Source: Prochlorococcus marinus CUG1415 (GTDB lineage Bacteria; Cyanobacteriota; Cyanobacteriia; PCC-6307; Cyanobiaceae). Taken from it: a DNA stretch of 64,000 bases. Positions 27,069-36,451 of the stretch are shown in pieces. How positions within the stretch are numbered: the first letter of the stretch is position 1; every line of letters starts with the position of its first letter. The translations under genes were made by a program, and so were the position numbers. The notes below the pieces were generated by a model. It searched no databases and was not told the origin of the DNA. It worked only from the letters and a program-made list of their open reading frames with translations. The stretch covers positions 496,001 to 560,000 of the forward strand of contig NZ_JAAORL010000002.1 in assembly GCF_017696015.1 (NCBI RefSeq). The letters are read 5' to 3'.

Positions 27069-28097
27069 ATGTTGAAAGTACCTCCTAAGAACTCGAGAGA
27101 AAAAACTAAAAATCTCTTATTAACTCTACAAGACAAAATTTGTTCAGGTCTTGAAAATATAGATGGCAAAGGGAAATTTACAGAAGAATCCTGGTTAAGA
27201 GACGAAGGTGGCGGTGGAAGATCAAGAGTATTGAAAAATGGTTCTATTTTTGAGCAAGCAGGAGTAAATTTCTCGGAAGTACAGGGAAAAGAATTACCTC
27301 AATCTATAATCTCTCAAAGACCAGAAGCAAAAGGTCATGAATGGTTTGCTACGGGAACTTCTATGGTCTTGCATCCAAAGAATCCCTATATTCCTACAGT
27401 TCATCTGAATTATCGATATTTCGAAGCTGGTCCTGTTTGGTGGTTTGGGGGAGGTGCAGACTTAACCCCTTTTTATCCTTATCTTTCTGATGTAAGGAAT
27501 TTTCATAACGAGCATAAAAAAGCTTGTGAGAAAGTTGATAAAGATTTACATAAAGTTTTCAAACCATGGTGTGATGAATATTTCTTCTTGAAGCATAGAA
27601 ATGAATCTAGAGGCATAGGGGGTATTTTTTATGATTATCAAGATGGTTCAGGCAATATTTATAGAGGAAATAATCAAAATGGAGAGGCATCAAAAGCTTC
27701 ACAAAATTTTGGCAGATCTAATTTAAATTGGGATAATTTATTTTCTTTAGCGGAAAACTGTGGGCAGGCATTCCTCCCTTCATATTTACCCATTATTGAA
27801 AAGAGAGCTTCTCAAACATATTCATCCAAGGAAAGAGAATTCCAGCTATATCGAAGAGGTAGATATGTAGAATTCAATTTAGTTTGGGATAGAGGGACGA
27901 TTTTTGGACTGCAAACAAATGGCAGAACTGAATCTATATTAATGTCCTTACCGCCTTTAGCTAGATGGGAATATGGATATAAAGCTAAAAAGGGTTCTCG
28001 AGAGGAATTTCTCACATCAATTTTTACAAAACCCCAAGATTGGTTAAATGATAAAGAGTTAGAGAAATTCTGTATAGATAATAATATTTTTGATTAA
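27069..28097 (+). CDS. hemF: Oxygen-dependent coproporphyrinogen III oxidase
   Basis: A 342-residue HemF with the family signatures [34 protein letters not shown], and [21 protein letters not shown] near the C-terminus. It decarboxylates coproporphyrinogen III to protoporphyrinogen IX in the common path to heme and chlorophyll, using O2. That supply feeds HO1, PebAB and chlorophyll. The start is ATG at 27069, 159 bp from the divergent mrp. Confidence 0.97.
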   Translation: MLKVPPKNSREKTKNLLLTLQDKICSGLENIDGKGKFTEESWLRDEGGGGRSRVLKNGSIFEQAGVNFSEVQGKELPQSIISQRPEAKGHEWFATGTSMVLHPKNPYIPTVHLNYRYFEAGPVWWFGGGADLTPFYPYLSDVRNFHNEHKKACEKVDKDLHKVFKPWCDEYFFLKHRNESRGIGGIFYDYQDGSGNIYRGNNQNGEASKASQNFGRSNLNWDNLFSLAENCGQAFLPSYLPIIEKRASQTYSSKEREFQLYRRGRYVEFNLVWDRGTIFGLQTNGRTESILMSLPPLARWEYGYKAKKGSREEFLTSIFTKPQDWLNDKELEKFCIDNNIFD

Positions 28098-28125
28098 AAA
28101 TTATCGAATAAAATTTTAAAGTATC

Positions 28126-28683
28126 TTAAATAGGTGTTTTAAATAAAGAACCGTCACTTTTTAATTGAAGTTTTTCTCCAAGTTCATTTTCTAAAGAGAT
28201 TAATTCATCCCTATGCGCTCTTAGTCTCATGAAAGTTGAATCATTTTCATTTTCATTGATCAACCTTAATTCAAATTTCTCCTCTCTTGCTGATTTTTTA
28301 AAATAAACAGTTCCAGACAAAGGGCCACCAATTAATCCTAAAAGAATAGGCCACCAACCTAATTCAGGATATATTTGAATAATTACTAAGCCCAAAGCAC
28401 AAGAACCAAAACCGCCAAGAAAACCTAAAAAAATTGCCAAAAATTTACTAGAAACAACTTGTCCCTTGAATATTAAAATTCTTTGTTCAAAATCTCCTCC
28501 TGTTTGCTTCCATCCCCTCAAATTAAGCCATTCACATAAATCATTTAAAACCTTAACTGGCTGCTGAGAAGATGAAATCTCAACGATAGTTGTTCTATCT
28601 TTACTAGAAGCCCTAAGAAAAAAAAATAATCCTATGGCTAATAGAATTGTCAGCAATAATGTTGAATTTAAGGAATAGGACAT
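28126..28683 (-). CDS. Cofactor assembly of complex C subunit B (CCB family)
   Basis: A 185-residue membrane protein. It has an N-terminal hydrophobic helix (about 8-25), a soluble part starting RASSKDRTTIVEIS, a two-helix hairpin at about 79-125 (FLGGFGSCALGLVIIQIYPE, GWWPILLGLIGGPLSG), and a soluble C-terminal tail with RLRAHRDELISLENELGEKL. This matches the cyanobacterial CCB family, whose plastid relatives attach heme c' to cytochrome b6. I cannot separate the CCB1 and CCB2/CCB4 types by eye. It is convergent with hemF, 28 bp apart. Confidence 0.65.
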   Translation of the reverse strand: MSYSLNSTLLLTILLAIGLFFFLRASSKDRTTIVEISSSQQPVKVLNDLCEWLNLRGWKQTGGDFEQRILIFKGQVVSSKFLAIFLGFLGGFGSCALGLVIIQIYPELGWWPILLGLIGGPLSGTVYFKKSAREEKFELRLINENENDSTFMRLRAHRDELISLENELGEKLQLKSDGSLFKTPI

Positions 28684-28847
28684 TAAATAAAATTTTTCTA
28701 GTAACTCGAGAATAAAAATTAAAGTTACATCATATTATAATTTTTTAGATTTATTCTGTAAAATATTCCTATTAGACAAAATTTATTAATTAAATAAAAT
28801 CTTAAATAATATTCTAAATCTTAGATTACTTTAAATACTGATTAAAA

Positions 28848-29483
28848 ATGACTATTGAAAATAAAAATATTGATCTTCTTTATAGCGATATAACAGAAGA
28901 TTTATACAATCTTTATAAAAAATCATCCTACCTAGCTATTGACACTGAAGCAATGGGTTTAATTCATGGAAGAGATAGGCTCTGTTTAGTACAAATATGC
29001 AATGAATTTAAAAGAACATCCTGTATAAAAATCGAACTTAATACATCTTCTTCACCACATTTACAAGCACTTCTTGAAGATGAAAAAATTACTAAAATCT
29101 TTCATTATGCAAGATTTGATGTAGCAGCTCTAAAATGCAATCTTAAAATTAATACAAAAAATATTTTTTGTACAAAAATTGCTAGTAAGTTGGCAAGAAC
29201 ATATACCAATAAACACGGTTTAAAGGATTTAATTAATGAATTGTTAGGTATAGAATTAGACAAAAGCTCACAAAGCAGTGATTGGGGTAGCCACGAAGAT
29301 TTAACAAAAGATCAATTAGATTATGCAGCAAATGATGTTAGATATTTAATTGAAGCTATGCATAAATTAAAAGTTATCTTAAAAAGAGAGAAGAGATATG
29401 AATTAGCTCAAAAATGTTTCGAAACAATTGCTGTACATGCCGATTTAGACATACTAAAATTCTCAAATATATTTGAACATTAA
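28848..29483 (+). CDS. rnd: Ribonuclease D-like 3'-5' exonuclease
   Basis: A 211-residue DEDDy exonuclease domain. The four acidic residues and the tyrosine are in place: D32 and E34 in AIDTEAMG, D91 in HYARFDVAAL, and Y159 with D163 in LDYAANDVRYLI. It lacks the C-terminal HRDC domains of E. coli RNase D, so this is the short form common in cyanobacteria. It likely trims tRNA and other RNA 3' ends. It is convergent with the next small gene, 3 bp apart. Confidence 0.9.
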   Translation: MTIENKNIDLLYSDITEDLYNLYKKSSYLAIDTEAMGLIHGRDRLCLVQICNEFKRTSCIKIELNTSSSPHLQALLEDEKITKIFHYARFDVAALKCNLKINTKNIFCTKIASKLARTYTNKHGLKDLINELLGIELDKSSQSSDWGSHEDLTKDQLDYAANDVRYLIEAMHKLKVILKREKRYELAQKCFETIAVHADLDILKFSNIFEH

Positions 29484-29486
29484 GAA

Positions 29487-29753
29487 TCAATCTTCAGTTA
29501 AAAAATTATCTTCACCATCAAGAGTTTCCATAAGCTTATCAAGTATTCTTGAAGAACTTAATTTATCTCCATCATTTTTTGTACAGATTTCTAAGACATT
29601 TTGCGCAACTTGTATTTTTTCTTGAATAGTTTTGGAGCCTTCTTTCGCAATTTGAATTTCTACTTTCTTCTTAGCTGAAGATAAGCTTATACTCATAAGT
29701 TTTGCAATCTCTGCACAAATCTTTAGATATTGCCGATCATTTATTGGATACAT
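29487..29753 (-). CDS. Small conserved protein of unknown function
   Basis: An 88-residue, mostly helical protein with a charged middle (SSAKKKVEIQIAKEGSKTIQEK) and acidic C-terminus (TLDGEDNFLTED). There is no signal peptide, membrane segment or known motif. It is an intact ORF that fits exactly between rnd (3 bp) and the lipid-A-synthase-like gene (35 bp), which supports it as a real gene. I do not recognise the family. Confidence 0.6.
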   Translation of the reverse strand: MYPINDRQYLKICAEIAKLMSISLSSAKKKVEIQIAKEGSKTIQEKIQVAQNVLEICTKNDGDKLSSSRILDKLMETLDGEDNFLTED

Positions 29754-29788
29754 AAAAGAATTAATAATTAATACGTTAGTTTCATTTA

Positions 29789-31018
29789 CTAAGATAACAA
29801 ATGAAGTTTTATGGCATCTACGATTTTCTGACTTGCTCCGGATTCCCCCATTCTTTCTTTTCCAATTTTTGCTTGTTCTAAACTATCAACTGTTTCTTTT
29901 AAAAGTAAACTTAAACGTTTTAAAAGAATTTTTTTATTCTTGCAAACTAAAACACTACCTCCCAATAATCTTGATTGTCTTTTTGCGAATGATTTTGTAA
30001 ATTGTGGTCCCGATCCCGGCAGAGAAAGAGATGGAATTCCAAGGCCAGCAATTTGCTCTGTAGCAGTTCCTGCATTAGACAAGCCAACTTCTGCCATATT
30101 GGCCCATAAATTGAATTTACCTTTTCCAATAACTATATATTGATCTTTCTTTTTCCATACTGAATCTTCATCAATGAAAAATTTAACTTTACTATGTTTT
30201 ATAAAACCATATTTATTTAAATAACTTTGAATTTGAATCACATGCGCATTAATGCTCAAAGGCAAAAGTATTACCAATTCCTTTGATAAATCAAAATCTT
30301 GCAAACAATTAAGAAAATTATCAAGATTTTTCAGAGCTTCAGGGTATCTACTTCCAACTAATAAAATAATCCTTTTAAAAGAAATAATATTTGATATATT
30401 CTCATTTGTTGCATTAACAAAATCCATCATTGGATTACCCAAGTATTTTGCCTCAATATTTTTTCTATTCAAATTATTAGCGGTGATTTTATCTCTCATA
30501 ATTAAATTTTTACATCTTGGAGATGTCATTAAAAACATTTCCCATGGGTCCCATTCAGAACCTTTCAACTTATGATAAAAATCACTTAAATCCCAACCGG
30601 GCCCACTACTCCAAGTATGATCACTTTTGGGAGTTCCAATAAAACTAAATTCGCATCCTGAACTCCAAGCGTAAAGTAAAGGCAAGAAATCTCCTACTGC
30701 GATAATTTTGCAGTTATGTTTTGACTTTTGTGTTACAAGTAAAAAATTTCTTAAATTATCAATTAAAAATCCTGCAAACAAATCAAGCAAAAATCCCTTC
30801 AAACTTTGATTACTAAAACCTCCACTAGGCAGCTCTTTTAAATATCCTATTTTACGAAAATTCTTTGATTTTATGGAATTAAATACATCTCCATTTCCTA
30901 CTAAAGGCAAAACTTCAATATTTTTATTTTTTATTTTTTTTAGTAATCTTTTTATTATTTCTGATGCGATTACGTCTTCTCCATGGCCATTGCATATAAA
31001 TAATAGAGAATGAGTCAC
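29789..31018 (-). CDS. Lipid-A-disaccharide synthase-related protein
   Basis: About 409 residues from a GTG at 31018 (VTHSLLFICNGHGEDVIASEII). It has a GT-B glycosyltransferase-like layout, with IAVGDFLPLLYAW mid-protein and a nucleotide-sugar-binding LSNAGTATEQIAGLGIPSLS near the C-terminus. It belongs to a cyanobacterial family related to LpxB whose substrate is unknown; true LpxB is a different gene. The longer in-frame reading to 31207 runs through tRNA-Cys and is not real. The start is chosen just after the tRNA, 42 bp from its 5' end. Confidence 0.82.
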   Translation of the reverse strand: MTHSLLFICNGHGEDVIASEIIKRLLKKIKNKNIEVLPLVGNGDVFNSIKSKNFRKIGYLKELPSGGFSNQSLKGFLLDLFAGFLIDNLRNFLLVTQKSKHNCKIIAVGDFLPLLYAWSSGCEFSFIGTPKSDHTWSSGPGWDLSDFYHKLKGSEWDPWEMFLMTSPRCKNLIMRDKITANNLNRKNIEAKYLGNPMMDFVNATNENISNIISFKRIILLVGSRYPEALKNLDNFLNCLQDFDLSKELVILLPLSINAHVIQIQSYLNKYGFIKHSKVKFFIDEDSVWKKKDQYIVIGKGKFNLWANMAEVGLSNAGTATEQIAGLGIPSLSLPGSGPQFTKSFAKRQSRLLGGSVLVCKNKKILLKRLSLLLKETVDSLEQAKIGKERMGESGASQKIVDAIKLHLLS

Positions 31019-31060
31019 CTTACTGTTAAGATCATAAAAAGACTCGATTGAATCTTTTTC

Positions 31061-31131
31061 GGCGGCATGGCCAAGTGGTAAGGCAGAGGATTGCAAATCC
31101 TTTATCCCCAGTTCGAATCTGGGTGCCGCCT
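31061..31131 (+). tRNA. tRNA-Cys (GCA)
   Basis: A 71-nt cloverleaf. The acceptor stem GGCGGCA pairs with TGCCGCC. The anticodon stem GAGGA/TCCTT has loop TTGCAAA, giving anticodon GCA. The T-arm is CCCAG-TTCGAAT-CTGGG and the discriminator is T, which is typical of tRNA-Cys. A T-run follows directly (31131-31135). It is divergent from the lipid-A-synthase-like gene. Confidence 0.96.
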
Positions 31132-31574
31132 TTTTCATATTAGTAAATACCTTCGCTGTTAAGCGTTCCAAGAACTGAAGTTTTTTGTAGCGATTTTCGT
31201 ATTTCAAATCTTTCAGACTGGGCGGTAAGTTTGCTGATAAATTATTAGGTTTTTTTGAACCTGTTTTTATTATCTCATTTACCGCCTATAGAGGCAGTTT
31301 CCTTTAGTTTTCCTTCAATCATTATTTGTCTCAATCATTTAAATTTGATTCGTAACATTATTTTTAAGATTCAATGATGGTATTACAAAACTTATGCAAC
31401 CTTCTAAAAACAAAATTATTGTTTTAAATAAAATCATTAAAGTTACAATAGAAATTAATTTCTAATAATTTAAAAATTGATAAATATTACCTTATATATT
31501 CTTACATAAATAACATTAGATGTATTAGTTAATTATTTTCATCAGATTATTTTTCTATATACGTTTGAACTATT
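31132..31574. other. Gene-free stretch with nested inverted repeats (possible small RNA)
   Basis: 443 bp without a convincing gene, the longest gap in the window. The left part has an 8-bp perfect inverted repeat, GGCGGTAA (31221-31228) with TTACCGCC (31279-31286). It encloses a smaller hairpin AGGTTT-TTTT-GAACCT (31247-31262), and the overlapping GCCT-ATAG-AGGC hairpin (31284-31295) could compete with it. The right part is AT-rich filler with only a 23-codon ORF at 31394-31465. The GC-richer left part stands out from its surroundings and could encode a structured RNA. Confidence 0.35.
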
Positions 31575-31742
31575 TTAGTAATCATTATCTGCTACACACA
31601 TCCCTAAACATCTAACACCATTTGATCCAGTCCTTTTGCAATGATTACATAAAATAACATCTTTCTTTGAAGACAGATTAATTTCTAAACTATTTTGAAC
31701 CTTTGAACTTATGCACTCATCTTTTGAATCAAATAGAGTCAT
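31575..31742 (-). CDS. Small zinc-ribbon protein of unknown function
   Basis: 55 residues from MTLFDSKDECIS. The C-terminal half has four cysteines spaced CX2CX9CX3C (CNHCKRTGSNGVRCLGMC) and ends VADNDY, which looks like a treble-clef or ribbon zinc site. The start at 31742 overlaps the preceding gene's stop by 14 bp, suggesting coupled translation. Other in-frame ATGs upstream at 31754 and 31757 are possible. Function is unknown; it could bind RNA or protein. Confidence 0.6.
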   Translation of the reverse strand: MTLFDSKDECISSKVQNSLEINLSSKKDVILCNHCKRTGSNGVRCLGMCVADNDY

Positions 31743-32373
31743 TCTTGGAGGCATCATTTGCATCGATACTAACAACAAGTGAAGCATTTTTGTTGGAAGA
31801 AGGGATATCCATAATTTTTACAGTTTCCTTGGGCTCATCAATAATTGGATTTTCTTTAACACTCTCATCAACGGCGCATGCTTCAAGAGCCTCTCGAAGT
31901 AGTGAATCAAAAGTTGCTCCTGGCAATCTATGTCTAGCAACCTCAAGAAAAGTTCTCGGTAACGATTCAGAAGCAGCATCTCTTAACGCAGGATTATTCT
32001 TTCTATGGTCTTGTTCTTCTTCTATGGATTTAATAAACCTAAGGGTGACATCTCTTTTCGTAGAAGCTTTTATCAGCGTATCATTTTCAGGATTGCTTTT
32101 ATTAGGCTCATTTTCAAGATCAGTAAGCCTTTTTTCTAAACTATCTAAAACTTGATTTGCTTCTTTACTAATATGAGCTAATTGTCCATCGGACAAATTA
32201 GGTAAATCAGCCACAAAAACTTTCCCATGATCCCTAAGTGTCAAAAAAGTTGGTCTTGGGCCTTGAGACTGTCTACCACTAAATTCAGAATTATTGCCTA
32301 TTGGTCGTTTTGGCGGGGTAGGACCAGCTGAACTACGTCTACGTGTAATTCTTTGATTATTTGCAAAAGGCAT
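31729..32373 (-). CDS. Conserved protein of unknown function, basic disordered N-terminus
   Basis: A 214-residue protein. Residues 1-40 are basic and proline/serine-rich (RITRRRSSAGPTPPKRP) and look disordered. The centre is helical with a likely coiled coil (HISKEANQVLDSLEKRLTDL). A conserved-looking segment LEVARHRLPGATFDSLLREAL follows, then an acidic tail. There are no catalytic motifs. It comes 134 bp after purM, with an AT-rich -10-like region and a short stem CCGA/TCGG at 32408-32421 in its leader. It overlaps the zinc-ribbon gene. I do not recognise it. Confidence 0.6.
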   Translation of the reverse strand: MPFANNQRITRRRSSAGPTPPKRPIGNNSEFSGRQSQGPRPTFLTLRDHGKVFVADLPNLSDGQLAHISKEANQVLDSLEKRLTDLENEPNKSNPENDTLIKASTKRDVTLRFIKSIEEEQDHRKNNPALRDAASESLPRTFLEVARHRLPGATFDSLLREALEACAVDESVKENPIIDEPKETVKIMDIPSSNKNASLVVSIDANDASKNDSI

Positions 32374-32507
32374 TGAATTTAAAGGTTAAATCTTAATACT
32401 TAAACTTCCGATATAAGTCGGCGGTAATTTTATTATATTACACTTAACTTTTTGATTTGTGTATATAAAAAAAATTTTAAAGTTCAATTAAAATAAATCG
32501 AGAAAAT

Positions 32508-33551
32508 TTAAGTTAAAATTTCAGGCAAAAATTTACTAATTGTTGAATCATCTTTTCGAACTATCTTGCCAATCTCCCAACTATCGATTTCATTATCTTT
32601 GCAGATATTTAATATGGAATCTTTAAATTCTTTATCAATAATTAGACAAAATCCTACTCCAAGATTGAAAGTATTCCAAAAATCTTTTTCAGGAATAGTC
32701 CCTTGTTCTTTTAGAAATTTAAATAAAATAGGTATATCCCACGAGTGAGTATTTACATAAGGAATAAAATCAGAAGGAATACATCTTGGAAGATTCTCTG
32801 GAATCCCACCCCCAGTTATATGAGACATAGCTTTAATCTCTATTTTTTCAGATAAAATTTGATTAATTACATTATTGTAGATTTTTGTAGGTTTCAATAA
32901 CTCATCATAAAAATTTAAGTTTGAAACTTTTTCAAATTCTTTATCGATTTGATTATTGTTTTGAATTATTTTTCTTACCAAACTAAAGCCATTACTATGG
33001 ACTCCATTACTTTTTAAAGCAATTATCAAGTCATGTTCAGATACTTTTTTACCATTAATAAGCTTATCCTCGTCAACTATTCCTACACAAAATCCTGCAA
33101 GATCATACTTATTTTTTGAATAAAATCCTGGCATTTCAGCAGTTTCTCCACCGAGTAATGAACAGTTATTTTCTCTACAGCCATGTGAGATGCCCTGAAC
33201 AACTCTCAATAATTGTTTCTTATCAAGTTTGCCAGTAGCAATATAATCCAGAAAAAATAAAGGTTTTGCCCCACTAGTAATGATATCGTTCATGCACATA
33301 GCAACTAAATCAATACCAACCTCAAAGTGAAAGTTTTTACTTTGGGCTAATTCTAATTTTGTTCCAACACCATCAGTTCCTGAAACAAGAACTGGTTTTT
33401 TAAAACTATCGATAGGAATTCTAAACAAACCTCCGAACCCACCAATACCCTCAATCACATTAGATGTATGAGTTCCTTCAACTGCCTGTTTAATTTCAGA
33501 AACAAATTCTCGCCCAGCTTCTATATCAACACCTGATGTTTTGTAATCCAT
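32508..33551 (-). CDS. purM: Phosphoribosylformylglycinamidine cyclo-ligase (AIR synthetase)
   Basis: A 347-residue PurM, the normal length. Signatures include LVSGTDGVGTKLELAQ, LGGETAEMPGFY, SNGVHSNGFSLVRKI and HITGGGIPENLPR. It closes the imidazole ring of AIR in purine synthesis. It is divergent from panC-cmk with 98 bp between them, so the promoters of both must be within that gap. Confidence 0.96.
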   Translation of the reverse strand: MDYKTSGVDIEAGREFVSEIKQAVEGTHTSNVIEGIGGFGGLFRIPIDSFKKPVLVSGTDGVGTKLELAQSKNFHFEVGIDLVAMCMNDIITSGAKPLFFLDYIATGKLDKKQLLRVVQGISHGCRENNCSLLGGETAEMPGFYSKNKYDLAGFCVGIVDEDKLINGKKVSEHDLIIALKSNGVHSNGFSLVRKIIQNNNQIDKEFEKVSNLNFYDELLKPTKIYNNVINQILSEKIEIKAMSHITGGGIPENLPRCIPSDFIPYVNTHSWDIPILFKFLKEQGTIPEKDFWNTFNLGVGFCLIIDKEFKDSILNICKDNEIDSWEIGKIVRKDDSTISKFLPEILT

Positions 33552-33649
33552 GAAATAAAAATGATAGACTTTCTCTATATAGATATTCCTCCGAAGATTG
33601 CTTTTGTCCAGTAATTATTTATCAAATAGATTTATTTTTTAAAAACAAA

Positions 33650-35182
33650 GTGAAGCATATAATTTTAAGGAAAACTGAAGAAATAGAAAATTGGCGGAGA
33701 AATATAAATAATGATATTAACTTTATTCCAACAATGGGTAATCTGCATAATGGACATATAAAACTAATATCAACAGCAAAAAATGACAATTCTAATGTGA
33801 ATTTAGTCAGTATTTTCGTTAATCCACTCCAATTTGATAACAAGTCAGATTTAAAGAATTACCCTAAAACAATTGACAATGATATTAAAATTTCTTTTGC
33901 AAATGGCGCAGATGCCATCTTCATCCCAAGTACTGAAGATATATATCCACCGAATAATAAAAATATTGAATTCGTGAAAGCTTCACTAGAATTATCTTCT
34001 GCATTATGTGGATTAAATCGAATTGGACATTTTGATGGCGTTTGTACAGTAGTTTATAGATTACTTAATCTCATCAAGCCAAAAAATCTTTATTTAGGAG
34101 AAAAAGATTGGCAACAACTTTTAATATTAAAAAATCTTGTCCTAACAAAGAAATTAAATGTTGCTATTAAATCTATTCCTACACAGAGAGATTTTGATGG
34201 TATTCCTTTAAGTTCTCGTAATGTACATTTATCAAAAAACGAAAGAAAATTAATTAGATTTTTTTCTAATGAATTATTAGTAGCAAAAAAAACTTTTCAA
34301 CAAGAAAAAAAGATCAGATTAAAAGAAATAATTAAAAAGCTTTTAGCAGAAAAAATTTCAATTGAATATTTAGAACATTTACACCCTCATACCCTCCAAA
34401 AAGTAAGGTTTGAGAATAATATTTCGATACTGGCTGGTGCGATAAGATGTGGAGACACAAGATTAATTGATCACGTTTTTCTCATGAAAAGAAGGCCTAT
34501 TATTGCAATTGATGGCCCTGCAGGCTCAGGTAAAAGTACTGTTACAAAGTTAATAGCGAAGAAACTTAAACTTTTATATTTAGATACTGGAGCAATGTAT
34601 AGGGCATTGAGTTGGCTTTTAATAAAAGAAAATATTGATTATAAAATAGAAAAAAAGTTGCAGAATATTCTTAAAGATATTTCTATTGTGTTCAAGTCAA
34701 ATGAAAATTCACATCAGGATGTTTTCATTAATAACTACTGTGTTACTGAAGAAATTAGGACACAAGAGATAAGTGCCATCGTTTCTAAAATTTCCTCAAT
34801 TAAAGAAGTAAGAAAATTCTTAGTAGAAGAACAAAGAAAAATTGGAGAATCAGGCGGACTGGTGGCTGAAGGAAGAGATATAGGAACGACTGTTTTTCCT
34901 AATGCAGAACTTAAAATTTTTTTAACGGCAAGCATCGATGAAAGAGCAAAAAGAAGAAAGTATGATAAAAAAAGTAAAGACTCACAAGAAATAGACCTTC
35001 ATAAATTAAAGGAACTTATAAAGCAAAGAGATTTTGAAGATTCTAATAGAGAAATTTCGCCTCTAATAAAAGCGAATGACGCAATAGAAATTATTACGGA
35101 TGGACATTCTATTAATGAGGTAGTAGATAAAATTATTGATCTTTATAATGACAAGATTCCTAAAGAAACTCAGATCCAATAA
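33650..35182 (+). CDS. panC/cmk: Bifunctional pantothenate synthetase / cytidylate kinase
   Basis: A 510-residue fusion. Residues 1 to about 280 are PanC, with the HIGH-like motif GNLHNGHIK at 30-38 and PLSSRN near 186-191; it joins pantoate and beta-alanine for coenzyme A. Residues about 281-510 are CMP kinase, with P-loop GPAGSGKST at 289-297, LDTGAMYRA and EGRDIGTTVFP. The fusion is a known cyanobacterial feature. The start is GTG at 33650 (MKHIILRKTEEI). It is convergent with the phosphatase gene, 2 bp apart. Confidence 0.96.
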   Translation: MKHIILRKTEEIENWRRNINNDINFIPTMGNLHNGHIKLISTAKNDNSNVNLVSIFVNPLQFDNKSDLKNYPKTIDNDIKISFANGADAIFIPSTEDIYPPNNKNIEFVKASLELSSALCGLNRIGHFDGVCTVVYRLLNLIKPKNLYLGEKDWQQLLILKNLVLTKKLNVAIKSIPTQRDFDGIPLSSRNVHLSKNERKLIRFFSNELLVAKKTFQQEKKIRLKEIIKKLLAEKISIEYLEHLHPHTLQKVRFENNISILAGAIRCGDTRLIDHVFLMKRRPIIAIDGPAGSGKSTVTKLIAKKLKLLYLDTGAMYRALSWLLIKENIDYKIEKKLQNILKDISIVFKSNENSHQDVFINNYCVTEEIRTQEISAIVSKISSIKEVRKFLVEEQRKIGESGGLVAEGRDIGTTVFPNAELKIFLTASIDERAKRRKYDKKSKDSQEIDLHKLKELIKQRDFEDSNREISPLIKANDAIEIITDGHSINEVVDKIIDLYNDKIPKETQIQ

Positions 35183-35184
35183 AT

Positions 35185-35658
35185 TCAAGAAATACTTTCC
35201 AAAAAGCCGCTTACAGAGTCTTCTAAAATATCAAGGACATAATCAAAGCCCTCATTACCTCCAAAATATGGATCAGGAACTTCTTGCTCATTGAAAGCTG
35301 ATCTGAAATTTTGTATTTTTTTAATTGATGCAGAATCAGTTGAAGATGTTCTATTTTTAAGATCTTGAATATTTCTAAAATTTGAATCGTCCATCGCAAG
35401 AATATAGTTAAATTTGTCAAAATCTTTGCTAGTAATTTGACGAGCCCTACTTAAGATATGTATATCTCTTCTTTCTGCCGCAATTCTCATTCTAGAATCA
35501 GCTTTTTTTCCAATATGCCAACTCCCAGTTCCAGCAGAATCTACAATAAAACTATCGGTTAATCCTTTCTTTTCAATTAAACTTATAAAAATAGCTTCTG
35601 CAGCAGGAGACCTACAAATATTTCCCAAACATACAAAAAGAACAGAAATTTTTTGCAT
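35185..35658 (-). CDS. Low-molecular-weight protein tyrosine phosphatase
   Basis: A 157-residue enzyme with the P-loop CLGNICRS at C10-S17, the CX5R motif with nucleophile C10 and R16. The general-acid loop VPDPYFGGNEGFDYV is near residue 131. Such phosphatases act on tyrosine-phosphorylated proteins, and some act on arginine phosphates. The partner is unknown. It is downstream of pebB by 31 bp and could be part of the bilin transcript. Confidence 0.92.
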   Translation of the reverse strand: MQKISVLFVCLGNICRSPAAEAIFISLIEKKGLTDSFIVDSAGTGSWHIGKKADSRMRIAAERRDIHILSRARQITSKDFDKFNYILAMDDSNFRNIQDLKNRTSSTDSASIKKIQNFRSAFNEQEVPDPYFGGNEGFDYVLDILEDSVSGFLESIS

Positions 35659-35689
35659 ATGATTTCAAATTTACACAATTATAAGACTT

Positions 35690-36451
35690 TTAAGTGGTAA
35701 ATAAAACTTCTTTAATTAAAGATTCAGTAAATTCCTTTCCAAACAAACTCGATAACATTGGTCTTGCTGGATCGTTATCTCGCCTATATTTTAAATAATG
35801 ATTTTGACCATTTATTAATTCTTTTTGCAGTTCCATATTGGCTTCTTTGCTTTCAAAAAGAATTTCCAAATACAAATCAAGATATTCCTTAAATGAGGTA
35901 TAAAGCTGATTAGCAATTAAAAAATCACTTCTTTCTTCTTTTGGTAATTTTGACCAGATTACTCCTGGAGAAAAAAATCTAGCTACATCTGCAGACATTT
36001 TTTCAGCTAACGGGAGTGATGAATGACAATGATTTTTAAGTTTTATAAGTTTTTCTAATAACTCATTATTGTATTGATTTTGTATTTTTAATGAAGGCTG
36101 AAAATCTAATACTAATAAATGACTATTAGGTAGAGAAACAAAATCTACTCCAAAAAATGGGACATTATAAATAGTATTAGGAATAATTAAAAAATTTAAA
36201 ACAGAATAATTTGGACTATTTATACACACTGCTCTTGCGAATTGAATTCTTTTTTTGTGCATTACACCCCAAGTAGAGAGATTCACATTTTTTTTTGATT
36301 TTTTTGAACCATAAGTTGAATCTTTATAAGAATATTCCGAGGGTATTATTTTTTCTAAACAGTTATGTTTACTTAAATTATTAGTTAAATATTTTAAAAA
36401 ATTATGCCATCTCCAATCTGAACTGTAAAAAATAGTATCTTGTATTAACAT
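35690..36451 (-). CDS. pebB: Phycoerythrobilin:ferredoxin oxidoreductase
   Basis: A 253-residue member of the ferredoxin-dependent bilin reductase family, with [37 protein letters not shown] and the C-terminal [20 protein letters not shown]. It reduces 15,16-dihydrobiliverdin to phycoerythrobilin. Its start abuts the pebA stop (0 bp), so the pair is co-transcribed, and PebA and PebB pass their intermediate directly. Prochlorococcus has no phycobilisomes, so its use is probably for a minor phycoerythrin or signalling. Confidence 0.93.
   Translation of the reverse strand: MLIQDTIFYSSDWRWHNFLKYLTNNLSKHNCLEKIIPSEYSYKDSTYGSKKSKKNVNLSTWGVMHKKRIQFARAVCINSPNYSVLNFLIIPNTIYNVPFFGVDFVSLPNSHLLVLDFQPSLKIQNQYNNELLEKLIKLKNHCHSSLPLAEKMSADVARFFSPGVIWSKLPKEERSDFLIANQLYTSFKEYLDLYLEILFESKEANMELQKELINGQNHYLKYRRDNDPARPMLSSLFGKEFTESLIKEVLFTT

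Noticed and set aside
30252-30575. 107-codon plus-strand ORF inside the lipid-A-synthase-like gene.
   Set aside because: Shadow of a real gene; no motif.
31019-31207. N-terminal extension of the lipid-A-synthase-like gene to 31207.
   Set aside because: The extra 63 codons read antisense through tRNA-Cys (the APRFELGIKDLQ stretch is the tRNA); the GTG at 31018 starts the conserved part.
31703-32155. 150-codon plus-strand ORF over the 214-residue gene.
   Set aside because: Its Ser/Leu-rich translation is typical of an antisense reading; the minus-strand frame has a coherent charged protein, and the overlap with the zinc-ribbon gene supports it.
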